64,000 bases of DNA from Andrena cerasifolii. Its lineage: Eukaryota > Arthropoda > Insecta > Hymenoptera > Andrenidae. A program made the position numbers and the translations under genes. A model generated the notes under the pieces. It was given only the letters and a program-made list of their open reading frames with translations. It was not told the origin of the DNA and did no database searches. This document shows positions 49,208-59,412 of the stretch, in pieces; the stretch's first letter is position 1; every line of letters starts with the position of its first letter. The stretch is from the NCBI RefSeq assembly GCF_050908995.1, contig NC_135119.1, positions 24,333,001 to 24,397,000 of the forward strand, read 5' to 3'.

Positions 49208-51031
49208 GTGAGATCGACATTTTCTTAATCGTTGCTTCCACCGTCGAACCCTGATTACGCGGAACGTTGACTCCTTACAGGCCCGGCGGGGAATGCCTAG
49301 CATTCCGAACGAATAATGTCATAAATGTCCCAGGCGCGAGGTGTTGAAACTTCTGCTTGGTTTCAGCTGCGAGTAACTTGGAAGAGCGATAAGATCAATT
49401 GGAGATAGACGAGCACGTATACGCGGGTACCTTGGGAAAAGGCCTTGCATTGAAACTTTGAATTACGAGCTGCACTTGAACAAGCGCTTTACAAAGTGGG
49501 CAAGCGAAAGAATCGCGGACGAGCGATTGCACGTATTCCTACTTCCGCTAGAGACGCGTTTCGTAACGACCATGTTGCCACGGACGCGTGCGATTCGCAT
49601 GATATTCTTGGCGCGTTTCTGTGATTAGGAACGCTGAATTAGAATATACGCGGCGGACGGTAATTGATTAGGAATCTTTTCTCTTTGATATAATACTGCT
49701 TTTGCTCCGTTTGCGCGTTGCGTATCGAGCATGCTAGTCGCTCGGCTCGCGTTATCTTTCTCCTGTTGATTAACATCGCGGCGAAGATTAGATACGAAGG
49801 CGTGCAGCGCGCTCCCCGAGCGTGTATTTGGTTCTCATAAAATTAATTCCCTTCGTAATCGCGTGGTTACTCGCTGGAAACGGGCAATCAGATGTTTTTC
49901 CTCCGACGATTCTCTACGCCGCGGGCGTAATTATGTATGAATTTCTCTCGGATCTCGTTCTGTAAACGTTCCTTCAGTCCGATGGAAGGCATTGATCTCT
50001 TCGTACGAAATCATTCTCGAAAGCTCTGAGGAACGTATTAGAAGGAATATAACTGCTATGTATACTAGAACGCTGCCGCTTTGTTCGCTGCCAAATATGA
50101 GAGAGCGCATGTACAGCATATTTATATTCGCGTTGCCTCGCGAAGGAGCATCGTGACATAACGATGCGCAGCGGAGTAGTCGCGTTCCTCGTTTACATGA
50201 ATCACGTTCTTCCGTCTTCCCCTGAGCTTTATTATAGTGGTACATCAGAAGAATCATCTCGTTGGATCTATGTTGGTCAGGGCTGGCTGCAGCTCGCCGA
50301 CTCTGCTCGGTTTGGTGCATCGAATAAAGGCGTCTTCTTGTGGCCGCGTAAACGGGTGCGCGGCGTGAATATCGCGTTGCTTTCGCGCGACAGATTATTT
50401 GTTGTTCCAAGTGCGAAGTACTTTTATGCACGGCGGATCGTTGCGTCACTAAGGCGCCGTCTTTGAAACGGGAGGACCGAGGGAAGGGAGCGTTTTCGAA
50501 GCTTAGAACCAGCGATTTCGGTGGCAGGAGATGATGAATTATGCAGAGATCGATGCGAAGGATACACGGGGAACGATCACGCGTGAGCAGACGCGCTACA
50601 TTTCCAAGGAAAAGTTTCCATAGAAATGCACCGGCGCTCGCGTATCGCGGCGCATAAGTAGGTTTCTCCTTGCCACGCTGCTACACAGGTACGATGTCCT
50701 GGAAGGAGGATGTCATAAGTCACAATTTCCTTCTACTTTGCAACCGCTTCCTCTATTGCGCATTCCTTCGTTCTTCTGCTTTCTTAACCGCCCCCAGAGC
50801 CTTTCTTATCCGTCCATCTGCGTCTTTCGCCTCGCGTTCTCTCCTTCTCTCCCACAAGGGGAGGTCACGATCGTAATCCGTGTTTCTTTAATGGGAATTC
50901 CTGCTTCAAACGAGTACCAACAACAACACAGCACCTACAACAAATAATATTTGCTGATGCTTTTGATGACCACAATTTTCTGAAAATTAATTTCAAATAT
51001 GTTAAGTATTATTGTAGGCGGAAAAAAACTT
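49208..51031. other. Probable kinase-gene intron, no exon recognised
   Basis: Starts with the GTGAGA donor of the kinase exon. No stretch resembling the next expected TESK segment (VAIK-type strand and alpha C) was seen on the plus strand. Short frames near 50 kb overlap on both strands. Confidence 0.45.
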
Positions 51032-51115
51032 CTCGGGGCGGTGGGACTCGAACCCAAGATCCGCGGGGCCCTCAGCGTACTGGTCAGGCGCGTTACCAAT
51101 TCACCCAAAGCCGAT
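51032..51115 (-). tRNA. tRNA-like sequence or tRNA pseudogene
   Basis: On the minus strand, B box GGTTCGAGTCC is a perfect match to the Pol III consensus. An A-box-like TGGGTGAATTGG lies 40-odd bases upstream, and a T7 run follows the 3' end (terminator-like). The acceptor ends pair only over TCGG/CCGA, the anticodon stem is irregular, and the variable region is long (GAGGGCCCCGCGGATC). It is therefore a decayed tRNA or a tRNA-derived SINE head rather than a sure functional tRNA. No anticodon is assigned. Confidence 0.4.
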
Positions 51116-51474
51116 TCTCCGATGTTACTCTTTTCCGAACTCTACTAACGGGACGCCACCTATATGCTTTTGAGAGCCCATTTGCACTTAACTTTTTGCA
51201 AAAACCGCAATTTCGGCGATTACTAAACAGTAAATTGCTCTTTCACTTTTTGTTCTTCATTTAGTTTTCGTATATTATCAGAAGTTTTCTAAAAAAAAAT
51301 CGTAAAATCACCTGCTTTTATTCTGATTACACGATAATCCCCTCTAGTCACTTTTATATCTGTATTTTGTATTATCATCTATTAGAAAGGAACGATAATT
51401 CTGATTCAAAACATTCAATTTGTATTCTGGCGCCACGCGATTTCCTTGGTTGCGTTATTGGGCGATTTTCCTTT
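51116..51474. other. AT-rich spacer
   Basis: Nothing recognised. Confidence 0.5.
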
Positions 51475-52326
51475 GGGACATTCCACGCGAAATTGGACAC
51501 TTTTTGGAGTAACATTTCGGATGTGGCTGAAATTTGAATATGTTGTAGTCTTTAGGGATATATAAACATATCTCGAAGAATTTTTGACAATTCTGAAAAA
51601 TTCCTAACCTTGTGTGGCCTTCAAGGTCATAGTATACCATATGGTTGAATTTGTCTTGACAGTCGCTTTCATATTGGGCAATCAAATATATAACATTCCA
51701 TTTAAAAAACTAAAAGTCACCCTCGTTTCAAGGAAAATATTGCGAACACTAAAAATTGAGATACCGTATTATGTTGGATATGAAAAACAGTACAAGTTTT
51801 CCTACTTCAGTTTTTTTCAAATACTTACCAATTTCGAGAATCCTGTATAAGAATATCAAGTACAGCCGCTTGGCCGCTGCGAGTACCGCGGTGCTGGGCG
51901 ACGCAGCGTCAACTTTCGACAATTTTTACAAGGCCAATTTTAAAATGCCGAGAATTATATTCTGTTTTTTTTCAGATTTTTAAAATCGCGCCCGTTTTTA
52001 AAAAACTGCATTTGTTTAAAATAATTGCCCAAAAATGGTTAAAAAAATTTGTTTCTGAAACTGAAATAATTTTTTCTTAAAACTTCAATGTCTTTTCTAC
52101 AAATCGCCGTAAACCTCATCTCCATCCGTTTACTACTTCCATAGTTATAATTTATTGAAAAAAAGTTAGCGCTTACCTTCAAACAGCTATAAAATCGACA
52201 TTTTTCAAAATTGTCAAAAATCCTTCGAGATACGTTTATATATCCCTAAAGACTACAACATATTCAAATTTCAGCCACATCCGAAATGTTACTCCAAAAA
52301 GTGTCCGATTTCGCGTGGAATGTCCC
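51475..52326. mobile_element. MITE, GGGACATTCCACGCG ends, CTTT duplication
   Basis: Inverted arms of about 130 bp (51475-51604 and 52196-52326) contain TTTTTGGAGTAACATTTCGG and its inverse. CTTT lies directly outside both ends. The spacer of about 590 bp has no transposase frame. Superfamily not assigned. Confidence 0.75.
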
Positions 52327-53379
52327 CTTTACGAGTTTGCACCCTAGGCTTCTTCCGGCCACACTGACCGTAGGCCGTTCCCAAGCGCCGAATGCCTACA
52401 GTCTCTGAATCCTCTCCGCGAATCGCTCCTCCAGGTCGCGCTCTTTCCTCGCCAGTCCCTTTTCCCCGGGTAATCTTCGACGATGCACGTGCAGGTGCGC
52501 GCACGTACTCGACCCGCGGACGCGGACGAGTGGAAAGTCGATCCAGTTGGCCGATCCTGCAATTTGGACGCGGCGTATCGGCCGGCCGATGATGATCGAT
52601 GTCGCGTCGGTGCCATCGGAAGCTATCGAACCACCGACCTGAGAACCTTGACGAGAGAGCGTCGCCTCGCGTCGGTTAGGTGCAATATAAATAGGTCAGC
52701 AGGAAATTGAGTACGGCCTGTAGCGACGACGGTGATTCCTCCGTCGTGGTATCGCGAGCCGTTCCGTTTAAAAATAAATCCACCGCCGCGTCCGCCGACG
52801 CGCTATGGACTATGGAGGACACTCGCGATTTGTGCCGTAGGTCAAAATCTCCTGGGCCCCTCGAGTTGCGTCAAGCAGCTGTGACTCCGTTTCTCGCGTA
52901 ACGCGGCTAACAATAAGTCCTAGCTGTATATATACCGCTATACATCCGTACAAGTGCCGTATGTCGCGAGTATTGTCATAAATAGACAGAGACATTGATC
53001 CGAGGGACCGACCCATGTTGGTCCAAGCACTGTTCCCTCGAAGTGGGTTTAAGTGTCGGATCGATCGCCTCTAATGAGATCGGCAACATTTTTATCTAAA
53101 TTAAAATTTCAACTGAGGAACGAAAGTTGACAAAATCATTTGTCATGCGTCGAATAAAGTTGAAAAAGAATTGAAAAAAATATTAACTTTATTCGTCGAA
53201 TAATTTAAAGTTAGGATAGGCCATTGCACTGGTTTTGGTCATTTGCATAATTATCTTATTTTTAAACTGCTTGCAGATCATTATTATGTGAAGAATTTCA
53301 CATTATAAATGTTTTGTTTAGTACGCCGTTAGAAATGTAAGGTTAGATTTATTGCTTACACGGAAAAATATTATATCTT
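52327..53379. other. GC-rich then AT-rich spacer, no gene recognised
   Basis: 52330-53040 is CpG-rich and open in several frames, none recognisable. TATAAATAG near 52687 (+) could be a promoter element, without an attached gene. Confidence 0.4.
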
Positions 53380-54096
53380 TTAAGGGGTCATGCTCAGTCA
53401 GGAGGCCGAAAAAGGGTGGTCTTTGGAAATTTTTTACTCAAAAGCTATAATATATTTCTTAAAAATTTTTTTTTCCTTTTAAGGATTGCATCTAGTACCA
53501 TGCATCGTAATTTTTTTATTTAAAAATATTTATCAATAACTAAGTTATTGTCCATCACTCGAAGGTTCTCTAAAAAAGGGCTTCTGCGGTGACCACTGCT
53601 GCTCGAAAGTCGATCATCTAAAATAAAAAATTCAGAAAAATTTACTTATTATATTATATTATCTAGTATTTGCACGAAGGATTTTTCGAAATATTGATTT
53701 GGGAAAAAATGGCTGACGTTTAAAGTAAAAGTTTCAAATTTTATCATAAATCGTGCCTGATTTTCGTAAATTAAAAGAAAACTAAGCATCGGATAAAAAA
53801 ATCCTTCGTTCAAATACTAGATAATATAATATAATAAGTAAATTCTTTAGAATTTTTTATTTTAGATCGACTTTCGAGCAGCAGTGGTCACCGCAGAAGC
53901 CTTTTCTTTTACAGAACCTTCGAGTGATGGACAATAACTCAGTTATTAATAAATATTTTTAAATAAAAAAATTACGATGCACGGTACTAGGTGCAATCCT
54001 TAAAAGGAAAAAAGATTTTTTGAGAAATGTGTTATAGCTTTAGAGTAAAAAATTTCCAAAGACCACCCTTTTTCAGCCTCCTGACTGACCCCTTAA
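53380..54096. mobile_element. TTAA palindromic MITE, family B, copy 2
   Basis: TTAA at both ends (53380-53383, 54093-54096), the same GGGGTCATGCTCAGTCAGGA terminus and arms as the copy at 21814. The right terminus has lost a few bases (GAGCAT-type deletion inside the TIR). No coding capacity. Confidence 0.85.
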
Positions 54097-54625
54097 GAAG
54101 TGGCCAGAACTGGTACAATACCTTAAAGAGGCCACAAATGGTGCATCCACCCTAGTGTACCTGACTTCAATTCGATCCGTTATTCAATTAATTTTTTATT
54201 TTCTGAATACCTGACTCTGCTTCACCCTGACTTTCGTTTAAAAATTTCTGAACGTGGAATTCAGCCGCGTCCTTCCAGAACGTATGTATCTACAGTTTCG
54301 AGCGATCTTATCGACTTGTTGATGGAATCGGTGCTGAAACGTTATGCTACAGCTGCTGCAACAGGCGTCGCAGTAGGATTTTAGAAGGTTGCTCGTTTTT
54401 CAACTTAGACTGGGTGTAGTCTGAGTGCTTCTTTTTCGCTCTGTTCCATGTAAACAAGCTATCGTCCAGGATGTTCCTCGCACGATAATAATGCAGCTAG
54501 GCTCGTAAATGTCCGTGTAAATATAAAGAATGTTCCTGCACGGTGGTTCTCATGTTACTTTCATTACGTCGTATTTAAAATTCATCTGAGCTTTCCCTCT
54601 TCAAAGCAGAGGTAAAGGACGACGC
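54097..54625. other. Spacer, nothing recognised
   Basis: Unique-looking DNA with no exon or repeat boundary that I can define. Confidence 0.5.
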
Positions 54626-55052
54626 ACCGTAAACTGGGGTGGGGGGACATTGGCAGTTACTTAACACTTATTAAACAAGCAAAAAGATAAAACTTTTATA
54701 CATTTTTCCACTTGTAGTACAGTCGCAAAAGATGCGATGTTACGATAGGATACTTAAAGCAAATGTAAAAATGTTAATTTTTATGTAAAATGATCAGATA
54801 TTTTATGTTGGAATGCGGGACGTGTAAAAAGAACAGCTAAACACATTCGTGAGGACAGCATTTTCTTAGTTTATTTCATTATATAGTAAAGGCATACTTC
54901 TGATAAATTAAAACAAAATTAAAAACACTTAAGAAGGTTACATATCCAATCCGGGACAGGCGCCGCATCATCCGCGACATCTGGTCACTTTATTTTTATA
55001 TTATACAGCAAAATGTTCCAAAACACGCGAATGTTGTCCCCCAGTTTACGGT
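54626..55052. mobile_element. MITE, ACCGTAAACTGGGG ends
   Basis: ACCGTAAACTGGGG (54626) and CCCCAGTTTACGGT (to 55052) are exact inverse termini of a 427-bp AT-rich element. The flanks are CA/TA-like, so the target duplication is unclear. Confidence 0.7.
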
Positions 55053-55803
55053 AACTGTCTGGGAACGTCTAGAAATAATTGTGGTTACCTCTGACAGTCT
55101 CGTTACCCAGCGCCGTAAATAGGTTACTTCTCGAAATGCTAGCCGAGTAGAGTCATTAAGTTAAAGGTAAAATCGACTGGCGCGCGTTTCCTCGGGAATT
55201 AATGGCGACGACGCTCGAGGTCGCGTCCTTGGCGAATGGCATTACGCGCGGACCCGATGTGAGTCGATTCGCGCGAAAGTTGCAGCCGGGTGAAAGTCAC
55301 GAAAGTCGATCACGGAAACTGGAAAAATCGGAAGCTCTTAACCACTAACCGCGAGGTAGGATCAATTCGGTGTTGAATTCGTATTCTTGGCACCGCTTTC
55401 GAACCGTTTGGCCAAGTGCTCCCCTCCCCATTTGCCGACGAATTCATCTTCTTGGTCAGGCTCATCTACTGCCAACCGGAGAGAGAGACAGAGCACAGCC
55501 TCCCTTTCAGAGATTTGTCGCTAAACAGATCAGTCCTGACTAGATTGTTGCGTTCCCGCGACGAGGTGACTCGGCTCGAATTTCGAACAGAAATTTCCCT
55601 GTTAATCGCCGTAATCGTCGTTGACCGTGTTTCGACGTAGAAAGTGGCTTCGATGGATCCATCGGAGAAGATCCTCCTTGCCAGCTTGCTGCCGTGAGAA
55701 ACGAACTACTCTCGCGTCTTAATAAACGCCAGTGGAACTTGGAAAATTGTTCAAGGGCGAATGGATAGATACCTCTTCTTTTTTTGAAAAACTACCTTAA
55801 ACT
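55053..55803. other. Spacer, no gene recognised
   Basis: A 74-codon plus-strand frame (55416-55640) has no recognisable family and no kinase features. Confidence 0.45.
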
Positions 55804-55839
55804 CAGTGGCGGATTTAGGAAACAAGGTCAAGGTGGAGA

Positions 55840-56330
55840 AACGTTCTGAGGGACCTATTATTTCGGGGAAATGAAGAGGTAGATTACTAAAAATAGGCTT
55901 AGTGTAATAGTACAGGAAAAAATATAGTGTTTGGATAAAATTATATTTTTTTTATTTTGAGGGTAGGGCCCTAGGGATGCCTTCTATACAGGGGGCTATT
56001 TTTCGGGAAAATGAAGAGGTAGATTACTAAAAATGGGCTTAGTGTAATAGTACAGGAAAAAGTATAGTGTTTGGATAAAATCATATTTTTTTTAATTTGA
56101 AGGTAGGGCCCTAGGGATGCCTTTTATGTAGGGGGCTATTTTTCCGGAAAATGAAGAGGTAGATTACTAAAAATGGGCTTAGTGTAATAGTACAGGAAAA
56201 AATATAGTGATTTAATAAAATCAAATTTTTTTTATTTTGGGGATAGGATTCTAGGGATGCCTTCTATGTTGGGGGCTACTTTTCGGGGAAATGAAGAGGT
56301 AGTTTATTGAACACGGGCTCAGTGTAATAC
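55840..56330. repeat. 140-bp tandem repeat, about 3.5 copies
   Basis: AATGAAGAGGTAGATTACTA recurs at 55870, 56010, 56150 and (varied) 56290, an exact 140-bp period. Each unit contains GGGCCCTAGGGATGCCTTCT. The sequence is unrelated to the 45858 array despite the same period. Confidence 0.92.
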
Positions 56331-56577
56331 AGAGAATTAATACTGTATCAATAATTTCGTAAGGTATCAAACGAGTATCAATAATTTTGTAACGTATCAA
56401 ACGAATATCGATACTTTCGGAAAGTATCAAACCAGTTTCAATGCAGTATAGTATTGATATGGTATCGGTTGAAGAGGAATCGGTATCGATAATTGATTCC
56501 AAGTACATAAAATTTCGATACTAATCGATATTTCCTATGGAGTACTTTGGTATCGAATTCATTGAATATCATGAATA

Positions 56578-56879
56578 AGGTGAATGTCCCAATTTCTGCT
56601 CATGCCCCCATTTACGATCATTTCGTATTTTTCTTATTATTATATGCGTTACGTTTGTACTATAGTTGCAACAAAATAATTCTAGAGAATTATATATTTA
56701 ATTAGAAATTACTAATAGTTAACAATCTTGAAATATCTTTCTTAAATAGTTTTTGAATTGGTTGATTTATTATTAAAGAATTAATCAATTACTCTGCAAA
56801 TTTTCATCACAAACAAATTTTTTACACCTTCTTTACGACGAGTTATCTCTTAAATGAGCAGAAATTGAAACATTCACCT
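56578..56879. mobile_element. 302-bp MITE, AGGTGAATGTCC ends, TA duplication
   Basis: Left AGGTGAATGTCCCAATTTCT, right inverse ending ACCT at 56879, with TA on both sides (56576-56577, 56880-56881). The ends resemble the 915-bp element at 17401, so both probably use the same transposase. Confidence 0.85.
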
Positions 56880-56906
56880 TAGTATTGGTATCAGTCCCAT
56901 CGCTAA

Positions 56907-57473
56907 CAAGGGAAGGACACCATGTGGTAGACACCGATTTTGATGAGGCTTGGCACGATGGATCTATGTCGAAAATAAGTAAATAGTTGTCCGAGCGTTT
57001 CTGCCAATGTGCCTTAATAATAGAGATATTTACATGGAAATTATTAAAAATTGCATAGTGGCCGTGGGGTTTTAATGGGTAAAAATCCCACACTACCCTG
57101 GCGCCCGGGGTACTCACCTCTGAAGAACTCGGGGTGCCTTTTGACGATTTCCCCAAGTTAAAAAAAAATTTATAAAAAAAAATAATTTATACAAAAAAAA
57201 TTTACAAAGTTTTTTTTTAACGTGGAGACATTATCAAAAGGCACTCCGTCGCCTCCAAAAGGGAATCTCCCGCGGGCGCCAGGGTGGTGTGGGATTTCAA
57301 CCCACTAAAACCCCACGGCCACTATGAAATTTTTAATAATTTCCACGTAAATATCTCTATTATTAAGGCCCATTAGCAGAAACGCTCGAACACCCATTTA
57401 CTTATTTTCGACATAGATCCATCGTGCCAAGGCTCATCAAAATCGGTGTCTACCACATGGTGTCCTCCCCTTG
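56907..57473. mobile_element. Palindromic MITE, CAAGGGAAGGACACC ends, TAA duplication
   Basis: Arms of about 240 bp with AGGACACCATGTGGTAGACA and its inverse. TAA lies directly outside both ends (56904-56906, 57474-57476). AT-rich centre near 57170. The terminal CAAGG and TWA duplication match the elements at 12082 and 13451, though the interior differs. Confidence 0.88.
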
Positions 57474-57591
57474 TAAGTACAGAAAAAAGTATGATTTGCA
57501 TAAAATCATATATTTTTTTATAAAGACGGGACCTTCTGGACAGGGGCCAGGCGGCAACTGCTCATTAACCGCCCTGTTAAATCCGCCACTG

Positions 57592-58997
57592 GTTAAACCC
57601 GAAGAAACCTAAACCCTAAACCTAAGCAGAGGCAGTGTAACAAGGAACAGATCCCTCGTGCTTCGCGAAGCAGCGAGTCGTTAATCACAATCGTGTCGCG
57701 TCCGTGTCCCCGCGATGATGCGGCCTCATCGCGACGATAAATCACGGCATATTTTCTGCCCGGGTCTTCTCCGTCGCCGAGAATTTTACCTTCGCCCTGC
57801 CTTCGCGTTCTCCGAGCACGTCTCCGTCCCGTTGCTTTCAATTCAGAAAACGTTGTAGAATTATCACGATGGTAGCTCTCTTTATGCTCCAGTTTGCACA
57901 TGCTGGACAAACCACGGTCCTCCTCATTCCTGGCTTCCCCGATCGCGGTCCCTCGCGGTGACTCTCCGAAATTGAACGACAACACCGAGGCAGCGCGGCC
58001 AAAGCAGAAAGGAAAAGAGCCGGCCCGGGGGAGGAGAAATGAAAAGATGCGGCGCGGATCTATTTTTGCGCGCCGCGCTCAACTTCGATCCTTGCCTCTC
58101 TCGCGCGCCACGAATCTGAAATTTCGAGCGGAACCGCTGCCTCAAAATTTCTAACTGGACCGAAGTGGCTGCGAAGTTAACCACGGTTTCCAGAGAAAAA
58201 CATATGTTTCAGCGATTTAAAGCACACGCTCCGTGACGAGCAGAAGGAGAGGGGAACGCTCGGGATTGTCGCGACGATTTTCCTGCAATTAATTTCGCGA
58301 TCGTTGAATCAGAGATAAACTTCGTAAGAGGCTCTTACAAACGTGTCGCAAGATTGTTTGGAAGCACTCTGTAAACGATTGCGAGACTCCTCTGTTGTAC
58401 GTAATGGATGGCCCGATTCGAAAGACCCACCGTCCAGTATCGTCCACGTTAATGATTTAGCAGAATTTCGCTTGCAATTAAAAGTGATTGCGAAGTCCGG
58501 TGATTTCGAGGCCCGTTCTTTTTTTTTCCAGTCATTGCGAGAGACAGGGTTTCGATTAAACTTGTCTGACTGGATCCTAGATCGTCCGGGATAAAGCGTT
58601 GCAAAAGCGTAAATGTTATATCCACTTCTTTTCGCGAATTCCTTGAAACCTGTACGCTAATGTACTGTAGTAATTTTTTTATGATATTAAAGGAATAGGT
58701 GTTGGCTAAGTTCTCTTATAGAATTCACACAGTCGTTCAGTTTTTAGTCTTTATTTCAAAATCTTATCGCGGACAAGATGTTAGCCCTTGTCAAGGTGTG
58801 GGCGAAAATTGACGTCTACCGGACGCACATTTTCCGGCAAGGCACGCGCGACTAGAAACACCTCCTAATTGGTTGACCCGATGTCAACCAATCGGTACTT
58901 TTCAGGCCCAAAATCGCGTCACCTATTTCGCGCGTCTTCGGCGCGCTTCCACCGTAACGGGGGTGAGATTTGCTGGAAGAAATACTCCTGGCAATGC
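57592..58997. other. CpG-rich spacer, no gene recognised
   Basis: 57620-58330 is GC-rich with overlapping frames on both strands, none recognisable. An 83-codon plus-strand frame (58343-58594) has an ordinary composition but no known domain and no clear splice sites. Confidence 0.4.
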
Positions 58998-59005
58998 AGC
59001 GGGAT

Positions 59006-59188
59006 CTGTGATGCCAGATCGGGGACGGGTTCCCTCGAGAATTTCCCCCACCTCGCGCACACTACGCCGGAGCAGCGTGTCCGTGAGCTCGGCGCTTCGG
59101 AGCTGACTCACGGACACGCAGCTCCGGCGTAGTGTGCGCGAGGTGGGGGAAATTCTCGAGGGAACCCGTCCCCGATCTGGCATCACAG
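59006..59188. mobile_element. 183-bp GC-rich palindrome with 8-bp duplication
   Basis: Arms 59006-59087 and 59107-59188 are inverted copies differing at about one base in 80, around a 19-nt loop. The terminus is CTGTGATGCCAGATCGGGG. AGCGGGAT stands directly outside both ends (58998-59005, 59189-59196). An exact 8-bp duplication points to a hAT-like foldback MITE; the near-identity of the arms suggests a recent insertion. Confidence 0.8.
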
Positions 59189-59331
59189 AGCGGGATTTCC
59201 CCCAGGCCCCCGAGGCGCGTGACGCGGCCGGTAGGGGTGTGCGGGTAATCGAATGTGTCGGGTACCCGAGCGGTCGGGTTGGGTCAGATAAAGTCGCGCG
59301 GGCTCGGACGGGGGCCCGGGACAGACGGGCC

Positions 59332-59412
59332 TACGGGTAGTTCGACTGTGTCGTGTAGCCTGATTACTTCGGGTAGCCCGATTGTGTCGGGTAGCTCGAT
59401 TATTTCGGGGGG
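59332..59412. repeat. 18-bp minisatellite, about 4 copies
   Basis: Units of the type GGGTAGCCCGATTGTGTC repeat from about 59335. Looser copies (GGGTAATCGAATGTGTCGGG) lie just upstream from 59236. Confidence 0.75.

Larger units (their letters stand above)
55804..57591. mobile_element. hAT-like composite element with nested insertions
   Basis: The left terminus CAGTGGCGGATTTAGG (55804) and right terminus TAAATCCGCCACTG (to 57591) are inverted, with flanks CTTAAACT and GTTAAACC (6 of 8 match, a decayed 8-bp duplication). Inside are a 140-bp tandem array (55840-56330), a TA-flanked MITE (56578-56879) and a TAA-flanked MITE (56907-57473). The array motif resumes in weak form after the second MITE (GTACAGAAAAAAGTATGATT). 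Confidence 0.7.
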
